DNA from: Nocardia fusca NBRC 14340
Lineage (GTDB): Bacteria; Actinomycetota; Actinomycetes; Mycobacteriales; Mycobacteriaceae
Reading direction: 5' to 3'
Assembly (NCBI RefSeq): GCF_001618425.1
Contig: NZ_BDCU01000018.1
Location: 310,001-374,000 of the forward strand
DNA length: 64,000 nt
Shown: piece by piece, positions 1-8,844 of the stretch
Layout: each line of letters opens with the position of its first letter
Numbering within the stretch: the first letter of the stretch is position 1
Notes under the pieces: model-generated
Database searches by the model: none
The model's input: only the letters and a program-made list of their open reading frames with translations
Told to the model about the DNA's origin: nothing
Translations under genes and position numbers: made by a program

Positions 1-75
1 CCCGGTTCGTCCGGTACGCACTCTGTGCGCGGCGCGTCGGTGCGGTCGGCCGGATGAGGGACGGGTGAGTGCACC

Positions 76-1578
76 TCAGTGCTTCTCGGCGGTGAGCCGG
101 ATGATCCGGTCCACCTCGTCGACGGTCGGCATGGCGCCGGGCACGTCGCCGGCGAAGGACTGGGTGGCGACCATGGCGGCGGTGGCCCAGTTGTAGTCCT
201 GTTCATCGGCGATGCGACGCGTGTCGGCGGCGGGCTTCGCTGCCGTCAGCAGCCGGTAGACGAGAGCAGCGGAGAACGCGCCCCGCGAGCCGGGGACGTC
301 GGTGAGGGCAGCGGCCTGGAAACGGGGGATATCGAGCGCGATCCGATCGGAACGAACCGTGCAGCCGAAATCCTCGACGACACACACGGTACGAGTGCCC
401 AGCATCTGGAGTTGCTGGGCGATATGCGGGCCCGAGCGGGCGGTGATCTCGGGAACCATGCTGTCGAGTTCCTTGGTGGAACCGATCAGGTAGTCGACGG
501 TGGACAGGTACCGGTACAGGATCTGGGGCGATTCGATCTCGGAGGCGGTCAGCACGAGCGTAGGCCGGTCGGGCAGGGCCTGGACCGCGGCCAGCACCTG
601 TTCGATCACCGGCAGAGGTGGCTCCAGGGTGACCAGCACGGCATCGGTCTCGGTGAGCGCGGCGCGCACGGCGGGTCCGATCAGTTCGGTGCCGGTGAGC
701 CGGATGCGGTCGTCCTCGCAGAAGATCGTGCCGGTGATACCGGTTCTGCTGACGATGAGTGCGGTAATGGGCGTCGTGGCCTGGGGGACCACCTTGACCA
801 GGGAGGTGTCGACCCGCTCGGCGCGCAGGTAGTCGAGAATCCGCTGGCCGGCCGGATCGTCGCCGATCGTGGTGACCAGGCGGACGTCGATACCGAGCCG
901 GGCGGCGGCGACCGCGCGGTTGAGTCCTTTGCCGCCCGGGTTGTCGCTGAACCGGCCGCGGGCGAAGCCGCGGGCGTCGGGGATGGTGTCGACGCGGTAG
1001 ATGTGATCGATCACCGCGTCGCCGACGACGGTAAGGGTGCCGACGGTGCCGCGGGGCCGGTGCCGGGTGGTTCCGCGGGCGGCGCTGTCGTCACGATAGA
1101 CGGCGCCGGTGACCAGGAGCGCGGCCAGGGCGGTGAAGGCCCGGCGTTCGGGGGTTGCCCGCAGGGAGCGGACGGTGGGGGCCGGGGGAATGGGGTCGGC
1201 GCCGGCGATTTCGTGGAGTCGCCGCCAGTTCGCGGAGAGGTATTCGCGCCGGGTACCGAGGTCCTGGGAGTAGAGCGCGGTGGGATCGATACCGGCGGGG
1301 GCGGTTTCGCGGAGGAGTCCGAGGGCCAGTTCCGCGTCGGTGATGACCCGATGGGTCGGTGGCAGCCGCCGGGCGTGCTCCCGGACGACGGGCGGGACGG
1401 CGGCGAGGGGAGTGGTCCCGTGGGCTGCGGCGTAGCGCCGGACCACCGGGAGATCGAGAAGGGGATCGACGTCGATTTCGGTGGTGGTCAGGCGGTCGGA
1501 GCTCAGGCCGGATCGCTTGCAGAGCCGGGTGAGGATATTGCGGATGGCGACGATGGCCGTGTCGTCGTGGGGGACCAT
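76..1578 (-). CDS. PfkB-family carbohydrate kinase homologue with N-terminal extension, probably catalytically altered
   Basis: 500 residues. The C-terminal two thirds (about 180-495) is a ribokinase/PfkB fold: a GDAVIDHIYRVD opening strand, the first PfkB signature with NPGGKGLN at 213-220, and the Rossmann-like core. Residues 1-175 are an extension I do not recognise; ordinary ribokinases are about 300 residues. At the second PfkB signature, where the family has DTxGAGD with a catalytic Asp, this protein reads DVPGSRGAF (427-435), so Gly433 stands where the Asp belongs. It may be a sugar-binding regulator rather than a kinase. The ATG at 1578 was chosen over an upstream in-frame start at 1701 because it has a purine-rich stretch (AAAGGGCT) a few bases ahead and begins the conserved-looking part. 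Fold is confident, activity is not. Confidence 0.8.
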   Translation of the reverse strand: MVPHDDTAIVAIRNILTRLCKRSGLSSDRLTTTEIDVDPLLDLPVVRRYAAAHGTTPLAAVPPVVREHARRLPPTHRVITDAELALGLLRETAPAGIDPTALYSQDLGTRREYLSANWRRLHEIAGADPIPPAPTVRSLRATPERRAFTALAALLVTGAVYRDDSAARGTTRHRPRGTVGTLTVVGDAVIDHIYRVDTIPDARGFARGRFSDNPGGKGLNRAVAAARLGIDVRLVTTIGDDPAGQRILDYLRAERVDTSLVKVVPQATTPITALIVSRTGITGTIFCEDDRIRLTGTELIGPAVRAALTETDAVLVTLEPPLPVIEQVLAAVQALPDRPTLVLTASEIESPQILYRYLSTVDYLIGSTKELDSMVPEITARSGPHIAQQLQMLGTRTVCVVEDFGCTVRSDRIALDIPRFQAAALTDVPGSRGAFSAALVYRLLTAAKPAADTRRIADEQDYNWATAAMVATQSFAGDVPGAMPTVDEVDRIIRLTAEKH

Positions 1579-1952
1579 TCGGCAGCCCTTTCTGCTGTGC
1601 CGCCACCCCCCGGGAGGTTTCAGCCGCGCGGCGATTGGCAATAACCATAGTGCAAATGGCGTTTGACATTGGCATTGACTCGCAGAACTGTCAAATGACA
1701 CACTCGGGGTAGCTTTTCCCTCGATCAGAGGAACGGGAGGGCCTGTGATGACAGCGACGACAGCCCTGCTCTGCGGCCACCGTTACGGAATGCGCCGGTA
1801 CGCCGGTCGTGTAGGCGCCGATCCGGAGACATCCCCAGCCGGGGCGTGCTGAGCGCCCGCGCAGATTCGTCGTTCATCCCCCGACGGCAGCGATGCCGTG
1901 CCGGCCGTTTCTCCGGCCCGGTCTCGGTGCCGAGCCCCTCGAGGAGGCAGCT
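1579..1952. other. Intergenic region with an inverted repeat
   Basis: 374 bases between the leftward kinase-like gene and a rightward small gene. It holds a perfect 7-base inverted repeat, TTTGACA at 1662-1668 and TGTCAAA at 1689-1695, with a nearby CATTTGACA-like repeat. This would suit an operator for the kinase-like gene. No tRNA, riboswitch or convincing small gene was seen. Confidence 0.4.
1941..1947 (+). promoter_or_regulatory. Ribosome binding site deciding the start at 1953
   Basis: GAGGAGG lies 5 bases before the GTG at 1953. It argues for that start rather than an ATG 60 bases upstream in the same frame. Confidence 0.6.
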
Positions 1953-2333
1953 GTGACCATCCATATCACCGACTGGCTGATGACCAGCGGTATCTCCCCC
2001 GAATTCGCCGAGCGCGTGCAGACCCGGCACGGTTCGTGGTGGCGGCTGAGCTGGCTGCCCGACCGTGATCTGTCGTTCGAGCAGGCCTATGCCGGTATGG
2101 GCGTGGACGAGACCCTGTCCGATCCCGCGCTCGTGCACGACGAGACGGCGCTGGCCCGTGCCGTCGAATCGGTGGATCTGCTCGGCCTGGTGTGGGAGCA
2201 GGTGGTCGTGCTGCTGGCGAATCGGGTGGAGGCCCGGCTGCTGGAGTCGCAGTTCATGCACGATCGGCTGCCGCCGGACGCCGTCCCGCCTCGGGGCGGC
2301 CCCGGCGCCATCCGTAGCGGTTCGGCCGCGTGA
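1953..2333 (+). CDS. Hypothetical protein, 126 residues
   Basis: A small acidic, Trp-containing protein starting VTIHITDWLM, with no signal peptide or membrane segment. I do not recognise a domain. It has an excellent ribosome binding site and actinobacterial third-position GC bias, so it is very probably real. It converges on pyrD, whose stop lies 13 bases away. A conserved partner of pyrD is possible but cannot be shown from this sequence. Confidence 0.65.
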   Translation: MTIHITDWLMTSGISPEFAERVQTRHGSWWRLSWLPDRDLSFEQAYAGMGVDETLSDPALVHDETALARAVESVDLLGLVWEQVVVLLANRVEARLLESQFMHDRLPPDAVPPRGGPGAIRSGSAA

Positions 2334-2346
2334 GTGTCCGGTCCGC

Positions 2347-3432
2347 TCAGTGGTGCGTGGCGTGGCCGGCGCCCACGGCGTCGGCCAGGCTGCGGTAACC
2401 ACCGGCCCGTAGCCGCGCGGCGATACCGCGGTGGATGCTCCGGGTCCACAGCGGGCCGCCGTAGATGAAACCGGTGTAACCCTGCAGGAGCGAAGCCCCG
2501 GCGAGGATGCGTTCCCACGCCTGCTCGGGGGTTTCGATCCCGCCCACCGAGACCAGCACCAGCCGATCGCCGACCCGGGCGTACAGCCGCCGCAGCACTT
2601 CCAGCGAGCGGTCGGCGACCGGCGGGCCGGAGAGTCCACCGGCCCCGATCGCGGCGACCTTGTCGGGGTCGCTGGCGAGTCCGGTGCGGCCGATGGTGGT
2701 GTTGGTGGCGACGATGCCGGCCACGCCGAGTTCCATCGCCAGATCGGCGGCCGCGTCGATATCCTCGTCGGACAGGTCGGGGGCGATCTTCACCAGGACC
2801 GGGACCCGCACGCTGTCGAGCACGGCGGTGAGGACCGGGCGCAGTGATTCCACGGCCTGCAGATCTCGCAGTCCCGGGGTATTGGGCGAACTGACATTGA
2901 CGACCACGAAATCGGCGAGCGGGCCCAGCAGCCGAGCGCTGGTGGCGTAGTCCTCGGCGGCGTGGGCGGCGTCGACCACCTTCGTCTTGCCGATGTTCGC
3001 GCCGATCGGCACGGTCGTCTTCCGTCCGTGCAGCCGGGCGGCCGCGGCCGCGGCACCGTGGTTGTTGAAACCCATCCGGTTGATCAGGGCCCGGTCGGCG
3101 GGGAGCCGGAACAGGCGGGGTTGCGGGTTACCGGGCTGTGCGGCGGCGGTGACGGTCCCGATCTCGGCGAATCCGAAGCCGAGTGCGCCCCAGGCGTCGA
3201 CTCCGGTCGCGTCCTTGTCGAATCCGGCGGCCAGGCCGAGCGGGGCGGCGAACTCCACCCCGAACGCGGTGGTCCGCAGGATGGGATCGTCCACGCCGAA
3301 CAACCGGTGCAACAGGGCCCGGGTGGGGCCGAGAGCGGTGGCCGCGCGGATCACTCCGAACACGAGATGGTGGATACGTTCCGGCGGGACCAGGAACATG
3401 ACCCGCAGCAGCAATCGATACAGCACGCTCAT
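2347..3432 (-). CDS. pyrD: Dihydroorotate dehydrogenase (quinone), class 2
   Basis: 361 residues, usual length for class 2 PyrD. It oxidises dihydroorotate to orotate in pyrimidine synthesis and passes electrons through FMN to membrane quinone. The N-terminal helical quinone-binding extension ([22 protein letters not shown]) marks class 2. Further motifs are [17 protein letters not shown], the active-site loop [14 protein letters not shown] with the class 2 Ser, VKIAPDL and the phosphate-binding VSVGGI. The start codon overlaps the stop of the DUF5703 gene as ATGA, so it is the last gene of an lppL-DUF5703-pyrD operon. The lppL-pyrD adjacency is also found in M. tuberculosis. Confidence 0.96.
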   Translation of the reverse strand: MSVLYRLLLRVMFLVPPERIHHLVFGVIRAATALGPTRALLHRLFGVDDPILRTTAFGVEFAAPLGLAAGFDKDATGVDAWGALGFGFAEIGTVTAAAQPGNPQPRLFRLPADRALINRMGFNNHGAAAAAARLHGRKTTVPIGANIGKTKVVDAAHAAEDYATSARLLGPLADFVVVNVSSPNTPGLRDLQAVESLRPVLTAVLDSVRVPVLVKIAPDLSDEDIDAAADLAMELGVAGIVATNTTIGRTGLASDPDKVAAIGAGGLSGPPVADRSLEVLRRLYARVGDRLVLVSVGGIETPEQAWERILAGASLLQGYTGFIYGGPLWTRSIHRGIAARLRAGGYRSLADAVGAGHATHH

Positions 3433-3695
3433 AGCTCCACGGAGTGCCCCGCGGGGCTGGTCGACGCGGTCTTGCGGCGGCGCAGCAGGACGCGGCGGCT
3501 GCCGTCGGTGTAGGCGCGGACCCGGGAGAGCTCCCACCCGCCGTACTCGGCCTGGATAGCCAGCCGCATCGAGGCGGTGACCCGGGTGACATCGGGCGGC
3601 AGGCGCAGCGGTATGTACTCGTAGTCGTCGCCGCTGGTCTCCCAGGTGGCCGGGAGCGTGGTGCGCGAGGTCGCTGCACGTCGAGTGGATGCCAT
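3429..3695 (-). CDS. DUF5703 family protein
   Basis: 88 residues. The core is [16 protein letters not shown], a helix with an [26 protein letters not shown] strand pair, typical of the small DUF5703 family of actinobacteria (function unknown). It is soluble, with no signal peptide. ATGA overlaps at both ends, with lppL upstream and pyrD downstream, put it in the middle of a translationally coupled operon. Upstream in-frame starts were rejected because they would run into lppL. Confidence 0.75.
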   Translation of the reverse strand: MASTRRAATSRTTLPATWETSGDDYEYIPLRLPPDVTRVTASMRLAIQAEYGGWELSRVRAYTDGSRRVLLRRRKTASTSPAGHSVEL

Positions 3696-4762
3696 CACTG
3701 CCCTCTCTTGCGCTGGTCCGCGGGGATGCGCTGCAGACCCGGTTCGGTCGCGGAGCCGATGTAGAGATCGCCGGTCGTGTCGTCGGCGGTCACCGCGTTC
3801 GGCTGCCGGATCGTCGGATAGCGGCCCACCTCGCGCGGTGTTCCCGTCGACAGGTCGTAGCCGACGATCTCGTTGCTCTGGGTGCACGTCGCCCATACGG
3901 TGTCAGAACGCCGGTCGTAGGCGAGTGCGTAAGGCGACGATCCTACCGGGTAGCGCTGACGCAGCACGAGTGGATCGGTGGTGAACACCAGGAGCTGGCC
4001 GCTGTCGGGATCGGTGACCACGACCCGGTCGTAGGACGCTTCGACGAGGTTCGCGGCCCCGGCTCCGGCTCGGAGCGCGAGCCCGAGCTGCTCCGCACCG
4101 GCTGCCATCTCGGTGAGCAGGGTCTGGCGGCGGTCCAGTACGGCGAGGGTGTCACCGGTGAGGGCGATCGCGTCGGCGGACACCAGACCGGACACGGTCT
4201 GCTGGACGCGGCCCTCCCGGTCGAGGAGCAGGACCCGGCCGTCGGCGGTACCGGCGATCAGGGTGCCGTCCGGGCGGGAGCGCACACTGCGCAGCGTGCC
4301 GTCGACGGGAATACGGGTGACGGCGCGGGTCGCGGCGTCGACGCGCAGGATCGCGCCGTCGGCGGACGCGAGGATCTCCCCGGCGGTGCCGGCGGCGATC
4401 GCGGTGGCCGGGACCGGTAGCCGCACCTCATGGGTGGTGGGCGGTTCGGTGGCCGGGGTGAAGACGGTGAGTGTGGTCCCGGCGGGATCGAGGCCGGCGA
4501 GGTTTCCGCTGCCCGGGTCGCCGACGAGGGCGGTGAGCGCGGTCGGGGCCGGATAGACCTGCCCGGCGGGGGCGAGGGTGACCGGTGGTGAAACCGCCGG
4601 TGTCGCCGGTTCGCGGGTGGGTACGTCGCCGGGGCCGGGCTCGCCGTCGCCCGCGCAACCGGTCAGTGCGACGGCGGCGGTGAGCAGTAACGCGGCGACG
4701 GTACCGCGTGGTCTCCGGCGCCGGACCCGGTGCGCTGTGTCCGGAAACGACCGATGCTGCAT
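3695..4762 (-). CDS. lppL: Lipoprotein LppL, beta-propeller-like
   Basis: 355 residues. Twin-Arg-rich N-terminus, hydrophobic segment and lipobox LTGC with Cys36, then a Pro-rich linker and a repeat-rich YncE/NHL-type beta-propeller (repeats such as [11 protein letters not shown] and [11 protein letters not shown]). The C-terminal stretch, with [23 protein letters not shown] and YPTIRQPN, closely follows mycobacterial LppL (Rv2138), which also sits just upstream of pyrD. Probably an envelope lipoprotein of unknown ligand. First gene of the operon, with a 126-base divergent intergenic region ahead of it. Confidence 0.85.
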   Translation of the reverse strand: MQHRSFPDTAHRVRRRRPRGTVAALLLTAAVALTGCAGDGEPGPGDVPTREPATPAVSPPVTLAPAGQVYPAPTALTALVGDPGSGNLAGLDPAGTTLTVFTPATEPPTTHEVRLPVPATAIAAGTAGEILASADGAILRVDAATRAVTRIPVDGTLRSVRSRPDGTLIAGTADGRVLLLDREGRVQQTVSGLVSADAIALTGDTLAVLDRRQTLLTEMAAGAEQLGLALRAGAGAANLVEASYDRVVVTDPDSGQLLVFTTDPLVLRQRYPVGSSPYALAYDRRSDTVWATCTQSNEIVGYDLSTGTPREVGRYPTIRQPNAVTADDTTGDLYIGSATEPGLQRIPADQRKRGQ

Positions 4763-4888
4763 TCGATTATCTGATCACGACGGGGTTGACGGCGGTGCCA
4801 GCGGGGTATGTGGGGTGTCGGCAGCCGGGCTCCGGTGCGGGCCGGGTTAACGTACGGATCAGACGGTGCGGAGGTCAGGAGTTTGACG

Positions 4889-5239
4889 ATGCACGAGGTG
4901 CCGGGTTTTTCCGCCGACGAGGTGACCACGGGCCCGTTCGCGCACGGATTCGGTCGTACCGGTGACGGGCGCTCGTTCGCGTTCCGCACGGTGCGGGCGA
5001 CGCTGCGCCTGGAGGTCTATCGGCCCGATCTCCATCCGGATGAGGTACCCGGGCCCGAGGATGTGGTGGCCGTCGCGGAAACCCATGTGACGGATACCGA
5101 TCTCGACGACACCCGCAGTGTGGTGGCACTGGTGCGCGATCTGCTCCCTGCTGCCGAGCCGCCGCCGCGAGGCCGTAATGTTCCGACCGTGCGGGCGTTG
5201 CTGGCCCGGATCGGGTCGGTGATCGAAGGTATGCAGTGA
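4889..5239 (+). CDS. Hypothetical protein, 116 residues
   Basis: Starts MHEVPGFSADEV with GAGGTCAGGAG just upstream. A soluble acidic protein: a beta-rich first half (SFAFRTVRATLRLEVYRPD), an Asp/Glu-rich middle and a C-terminal helix. No recognised domain. The next gene's GTG start overlaps its stop (GTGA), so it is cotranscribed with a lipoprotein and probably the MMPL transporter. Confidence 0.65.
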   Translation: MHEVPGFSADEVTTGPFAHGFGRTGDGRSFAFRTVRATLRLEVYRPDLHPDEVPGPEDVVAVAETHVTDTDLDDTRSVVALVRDLLPAAEPPPRGRNVPTVRALLARIGSVIEGMQ

Positions 5240-5820
5240 ATGATGGTATTCATGATGTGATGCGGTACACATCTGTTTTCCGGCTGGTGCGCGGTGCGCG
5301 CGCCAGATTTATGTCACTCGTCATTCTGCTCGTGGCAGCGGTTTCGGTGACCGCCTGTGGGTCCGGGGTCGACGAGGAGGCGGTGGCGGCGGCGCGATCC
5401 TCGGCGAAGGCCGCGTTGTCCTCGTCCGCGGCGGCGACCTCGCGGGAACTCGCGTCGCGCTCGCTCCCGACGGCCGCCGAACTGGACGGGCAGATCAAAC
5501 GGGCACTGGACCCGGCGCTGCCGGATTCGGAGCGGACCGCGCTGATCGAGGACGGGGAGGCGTTCGCGCAGGCGATCCCCGATATGTACCAGGCGCTGCA
5601 GGACAATCCGCGGGCCGTGTACGGGGTCACCGATCCGGTGTTCGACAACCACGACGGTACGGTGACCGCGACCCTGCGACTGGACAAGGACGGCTCCGGC
5701 ACCGCCGTCCGTACCACCGTGGTGCATTTCATCTATCTCGACGGCGCCTGGAAGCTGTCGCGGACCGATCTGTGCGGGATCCTGCGTTCGGCCGATTACC
5801 GAACCGCGGCGTGCGGTTAG
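5236..5820 (+). CDS. MTB12-like low-molecular-weight lipoprotein
   Basis: 194 residues. Arg-rich N-terminus, hydrophobic stretch MSLVILLVAAVSV and lipobox VTAC with Cys41. The mature part begins with an Ala/Ser-rich helix, then AELDGQIKRALDPALPDSER, ending in a beta sandwich (VTATLRLDKDG, TTVVHFIYLDGAWKLSRTDLC). That pattern matches the mycobacterial low-molecular-weight antigen MTB12 family (NTF2-like fold). The GTG at 5236 has GAAGG 7 bases upstream and overlaps the previous stop; ATG at 5260 is an alternative. The final Cys residues (LCG, ACG) could form a disulfide. Secreted and membrane-anchored, role unknown. Confidence 0.7.
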   Translation: MNDGIHDVMRYTSVFRLVRGARARFMSLVILLVAAVSVTACGSGVDEEAVAAARSSAKAALSSSAAATSRELASRSLPTAAELDGQIKRALDPALPDSERTALIEDGEAFAQAIPDMYQALQDNPRAVYGVTDPVFDNHDGTVTATLRLDKDGSGTAVRTTVVHFIYLDGAWKLSRTDLCGILRSADYRTAACG

Positions 5821-5837
5821 GCGGCGGGCGCCCGCGG

Positions 5838-7958
5838 ATGGACACGGCGGGATCCCACCGGTGGGGCCGTTTCGTGTACCGGCACCGGGTCGCGATACTC
5901 GTGATTTTCTCGGCCCTGGTGGCGGCGTCGGGTCTGTACGGCCGGGATCTCGCGGACCGGTTGACCCAGGAGGGGTGGTTCGACGAGTCGAGCGAATCGG
6001 TGGCGGCCTCGAAATTGGCCGACGCGACCTTCGGCCGGGACACCGACAGCGATGTGATCGCCCTGTACACCGCACCGCCGGGGCGCACCGTGGACGATCC
6101 GGAGGTGCGGGCGGCGGTGACCGCCCAGCTGGCCGGGCTGCTGCGCGACCATCCCGACCGCGTGCTGCGGATCGACAGCTACTGGGACAGCGTGCTGTCG
6201 GGGCAGTTCGCCGATGATTCCCGCATCCACGCGTTCGCCAGTATCGGCCTGCGGGGTGAAGGGTCGGCGACCGTCGACAACTACCAGGCGATCGTCGGCG
6301 CATTGGCGGCCGAGGGTCCCGGTACCGGACCCGCCGGTACGACGGTGCAGGCGGCGGGCCTGCAGCCGGTGGTCGAGGGCATCAACACCGGGATGCAGGA
6401 CGATATCCGGCGGGCGGAGATGATCGCGCTGCCGCTGGTGGCGATCCTGCTGTACTTCGTGTTCGGCGGCGTGGTGGCGGCCGTGCTCCCGGTGCTGATC
6501 GGCGGGATGACGATCCTGGGCACTCAGGGCATCATGCGGCTGCTCACCGGCTATATCGAGGTGAACGTTTTCGCCAGTGCCGTGGTGACGCTGGTGAGTC
6601 TGGGCCTGGCGATCGACTACGGCCTGTTCACGGTCACCCGGTTCCGGGAGGAACTGGCCGCGGGTCGCGGTGTAGAGGAGGCGGTGGCGCGCACGGTCGC
6701 CACGGCGGGTCGCACGGTGCTGTTCTCGGCGGCGATCATCGCGGTGAGCCTGGGCGCGCTGTTGATCTTCCCGAACGGGGTGCTGCGGTCGGTGCCCTAC
6801 GGCGGAATCAGTTCGGTGCTGCTGGCGGCGGTGTTGTCGGTGACCGCGCTCCCGGCGATGCTGGCGATCGCGGGTCCGCGGATCGATCTGTGGCAGTGGC
6901 GGCGGTTCGCGCGGGCCAGTACCGAGGCCGAGATCGATCGCGGGATCTTCTCCCGGCTGGCGGGGTGGTCGATGGCGCGGCCGTGGGCGGTGATCGTTCC
7001 GGTGGTGCTGGGCCTGCTGCTGTTGATGGTCCCGTTTCGGCATATCGAGTTCGGGGGCCTGAGCGAGAAGTACCTCGCGCAGGACAATCCCGCGCGGATA
7101 GCGCAGGAGGAGTTCGACGCGCTGTTCCCGGGTTTCCGGACCGAACCGCTGCGCCTGGTCGTGACCGGCGCGGATGCCTCCCAGCTGAGCGATATCCGTC
7201 TGCAGGCCAACACCACTCCCGGGCTGACGGGTCCGTTCGAACCCGCCGCTCCCACCCGTGACGGGATCAATGTGCTGCAGGCGGGACTGGTCGACGAACG
7301 GGCCGCCGATACCGCGATCGCGGTGCTGCGCGGTATCGAGGAACCGGACGGTGTGCGGGTGATGGTGGCGGGCGTGCCGGCGCTGGAACGCGACAGTATC
7401 CACGGCCTGCTCGACGGGTTGCCGTTGCTGGTGGCCGTTCTGGTGGCGGCGGCGCTGGCGCTGATGTACGCGGCGTTCCGGTCGCTGATCCTGGCGGTGA
7501 AGGCGGTGGCGATGTCGGCGCTGAGCCTGGGCGCCACGCTCGGCATCCTGACCTGGGTTTTCGTGGAGGGCCACGGGGCGCGGCTGTTCGATTTCACGCC
7601 GGGGCCGTTGATGTTCGCGGTGCTGGTGCTGATCGTGACAGTGGTGTTCGGGCTGTCGACCGACTACGAGGTGTTCCTGCTGTCGCGGGTGGTGGAGGCG
7701 CGGGCCGCGGGAGCCGACCCACCGGAGGCCATCCGGTACGGGATCGCGCACACCGGCGGGGTGATCACCTCGGCGGCGGCGATCCTCATCGTGGTGACGG
7801 GTGCGTTCGGTTTCTCGGAGCTGGTGATGATGAAGTACATCGCCTACGGCATGATCGCGGCCCTGGTGCTGGACGCGACGGTCATCCGGATGCTGCTGAC
7901 CCCGGCCGTGCTGAAACTCGTCTGGCGTCCGGGATCACGGGCCCTTCGGCCACAGTGA
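5838..7958 (+). CDS. MMPL family RND transporter
   Basis: 706 residues, a compact MMPL/RND exporter. One N-terminal transmembrane helix (about 15-35), an extracellular loop, a first block of five helices (about 190-360), a second loop, and a second block (about 540-690). The intramembrane FAIDYGLF-type motif (LGLAIDYGLFTVTRFREEL) and its partner VFGLSTDYEVFLLSR carry the Asp-Tyr pairs used for proton transfer in MmpL proteins. It lies 17 bases after the MTB12-like lipoprotein. Its 3' end overlaps the convergent hmuV by 77 bases. Some MmpL proteins take part in heme uptake or lipid export; which applies here is open. Confidence 0.88.
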   Translation: MDTAGSHRWGRFVYRHRVAILVIFSALVAASGLYGRDLADRLTQEGWFDESSESVAASKLADATFGRDTDSDVIALYTAPPGRTVDDPEVRAAVTAQLAGLLRDHPDRVLRIDSYWDSVLSGQFADDSRIHAFASIGLRGEGSATVDNYQAIVGALAAEGPGTGPAGTTVQAAGLQPVVEGINTGMQDDIRRAEMIALPLVAILLYFVFGGVVAAVLPVLIGGMTILGTQGIMRLLTGYIEVNVFASAVVTLVSLGLAIDYGLFTVTRFREELAAGRGVEEAVARTVATAGRTVLFSAAIIAVSLGALLIFPNGVLRSVPYGGISSVLLAAVLSVTALPAMLAIAGPRIDLWQWRRFARASTEAEIDRGIFSRLAGWSMARPWAVIVPVVLGLLLLMVPFRHIEFGGLSEKYLAQDNPARIAQEEFDALFPGFRTEPLRLVVTGADASQLSDIRLQANTTPGLTGPFEPAAPTRDGINVLQAGLVDERAADTAIAVLRGIEEPDGVRVMVAGVPALERDSIHGLLDGLPLLVAVLVAAALALMYAAFRSLILAVKAVAMSALSLGATLGILTWVFVEGHGARLFDFTPGPLMFAVLVLIVTVVFGLSTDYEVFLLSRVVEARAAGADPPEAIRYGIAHTGGVITSAAAILIVVTGAFGFSELVMMKYIAYGMIAALVLDATVIRMLLTPAVLKLVWRPGSRALRPQ

Positions 7959-8844
7959 CGCCGCGGCCGCGTGCGGGGCGGGCGGGCAGCACCAGTTGCG
8001 CACCGGTGCCCGGGTGGTCGAGGACCTCGACCGGGTACCGGTAGACGCGGCTGAGCAACTCGCCGGTGAGGACTTCGCGCGGGGGCCCGGCGGCCGCGAC
8101 GCGTCCGTCGTCCAGTACCGCGACGCGGTCGGCGTAGGCGGCGGCGGACGCCAGATCGTGCAGGACGACCACCACCGCGGCACCGGTCGCGGCGCGGTCC
8201 GCGGCGAGGGCGAGCACGGCTTCCTGATGTCCCAGGTCCAGGGCGGCGGTCGGCTCGTCCAGCAGCAGGGTCGCGGTGTCCTGGGCCAGCACCCGGGCAA
8301 GTGCTACGCGGGCCCGTTCCCCGCCGGACAGGCTCGGGAACGACCGTCCGGCGAGGTGGGTGCTGTCGGTGGCGGCCATGGCGGCCGCGATCACCTCGTC
8401 GTCGCGCCCGGCCTGCGGGGTGCGCTGCCATGGGGCGCGCCCCATGGCGACGATCTCCGCGGCGCTGAACGGGAACCCCACCGTATGCGACTGCGGCAGC
8501 ACCGCGCGGCGGCGGGCCATATCGATCGGCGTCCATCGGTCGAGGGGGTGGCCGTCGAGTTCGACGCTGCCGCCGCCGGGGTCCAGTTCTCCGGCGAGTA
8601 CCGCGAGCAGGGTCGATTTCCCGGCGCCGTTGGGTCCCACCAGGGCGACGACTTCACCGGCGGCGACCTCGAAATCGACGCCGTCGAGTACCCGCCGTGT
8701 TCCGCCGCCGCCCCCGTGCCGGTCCAGGGTGACTCCCCGGGCTCGCAGCGTGACACGTCCCGGTTCCGGGGCACCGGGCAGATCGTGCCCGCGCCGCAGT
8801 AGCCCGGTGAGCCCGTCGCGCAGGGTGGTGGTCTCCGCGGTCAT
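7882..8844 (-). CDS. hmuV: Heme ABC transporter ATP-binding protein
   Basis: 320 residues. Walker A GPNGAGKST, Q-loop LPQSHTV, signature LSGGERARVALARVL, Walker B LLLDEPTAALDLGH and switch His in VVLHDLASA place it in the FepC/HmuV iron-chelate and heme group. It energises import of heme with HmuU and HmuT. The ATG at 8844 overlaps the hmuU stop (ATGA), so it was preferred to a TTG two codons upstream. The last 77 bases overlap the MMPL gene on the other strand. Iron or heme specificity comes from the operon, not from the ATPase itself. Confidence 0.88.
   Translation of the reverse strand: MTAETTTLRDGLTGLLRRGHDLPGAPEPGRVTLRARGVTLDRHGGGGGTRRVLDGVDFEVAAGEVVALVGPNGAGKSTLLAVLAGELDPGGGSVELDGHPLDRWTPIDMARRRAVLPQSHTVGFPFSAAEIVAMGRAPWQRTPQAGRDDEVIAAAMAATDSTHLAGRSFPSLSGGERARVALARVLAQDTATLLLDEPTAALDLGHQEAVLALAADRAATGAAVVVVLHDLASAAAYADRVAVLDDGRVAAAGPPREVLTGELLSRVYRYPVEVLDHPGTGAQLVLPARPARGRGVTVAEGPVIPDARRVSARPGSAASG

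Noticed and set aside
5817..7751. 644-codon minus-strand frame
   Set aside because: Antisense shadow of the MMPL gene; His/Arg/Gln-rich low-complexity translation.
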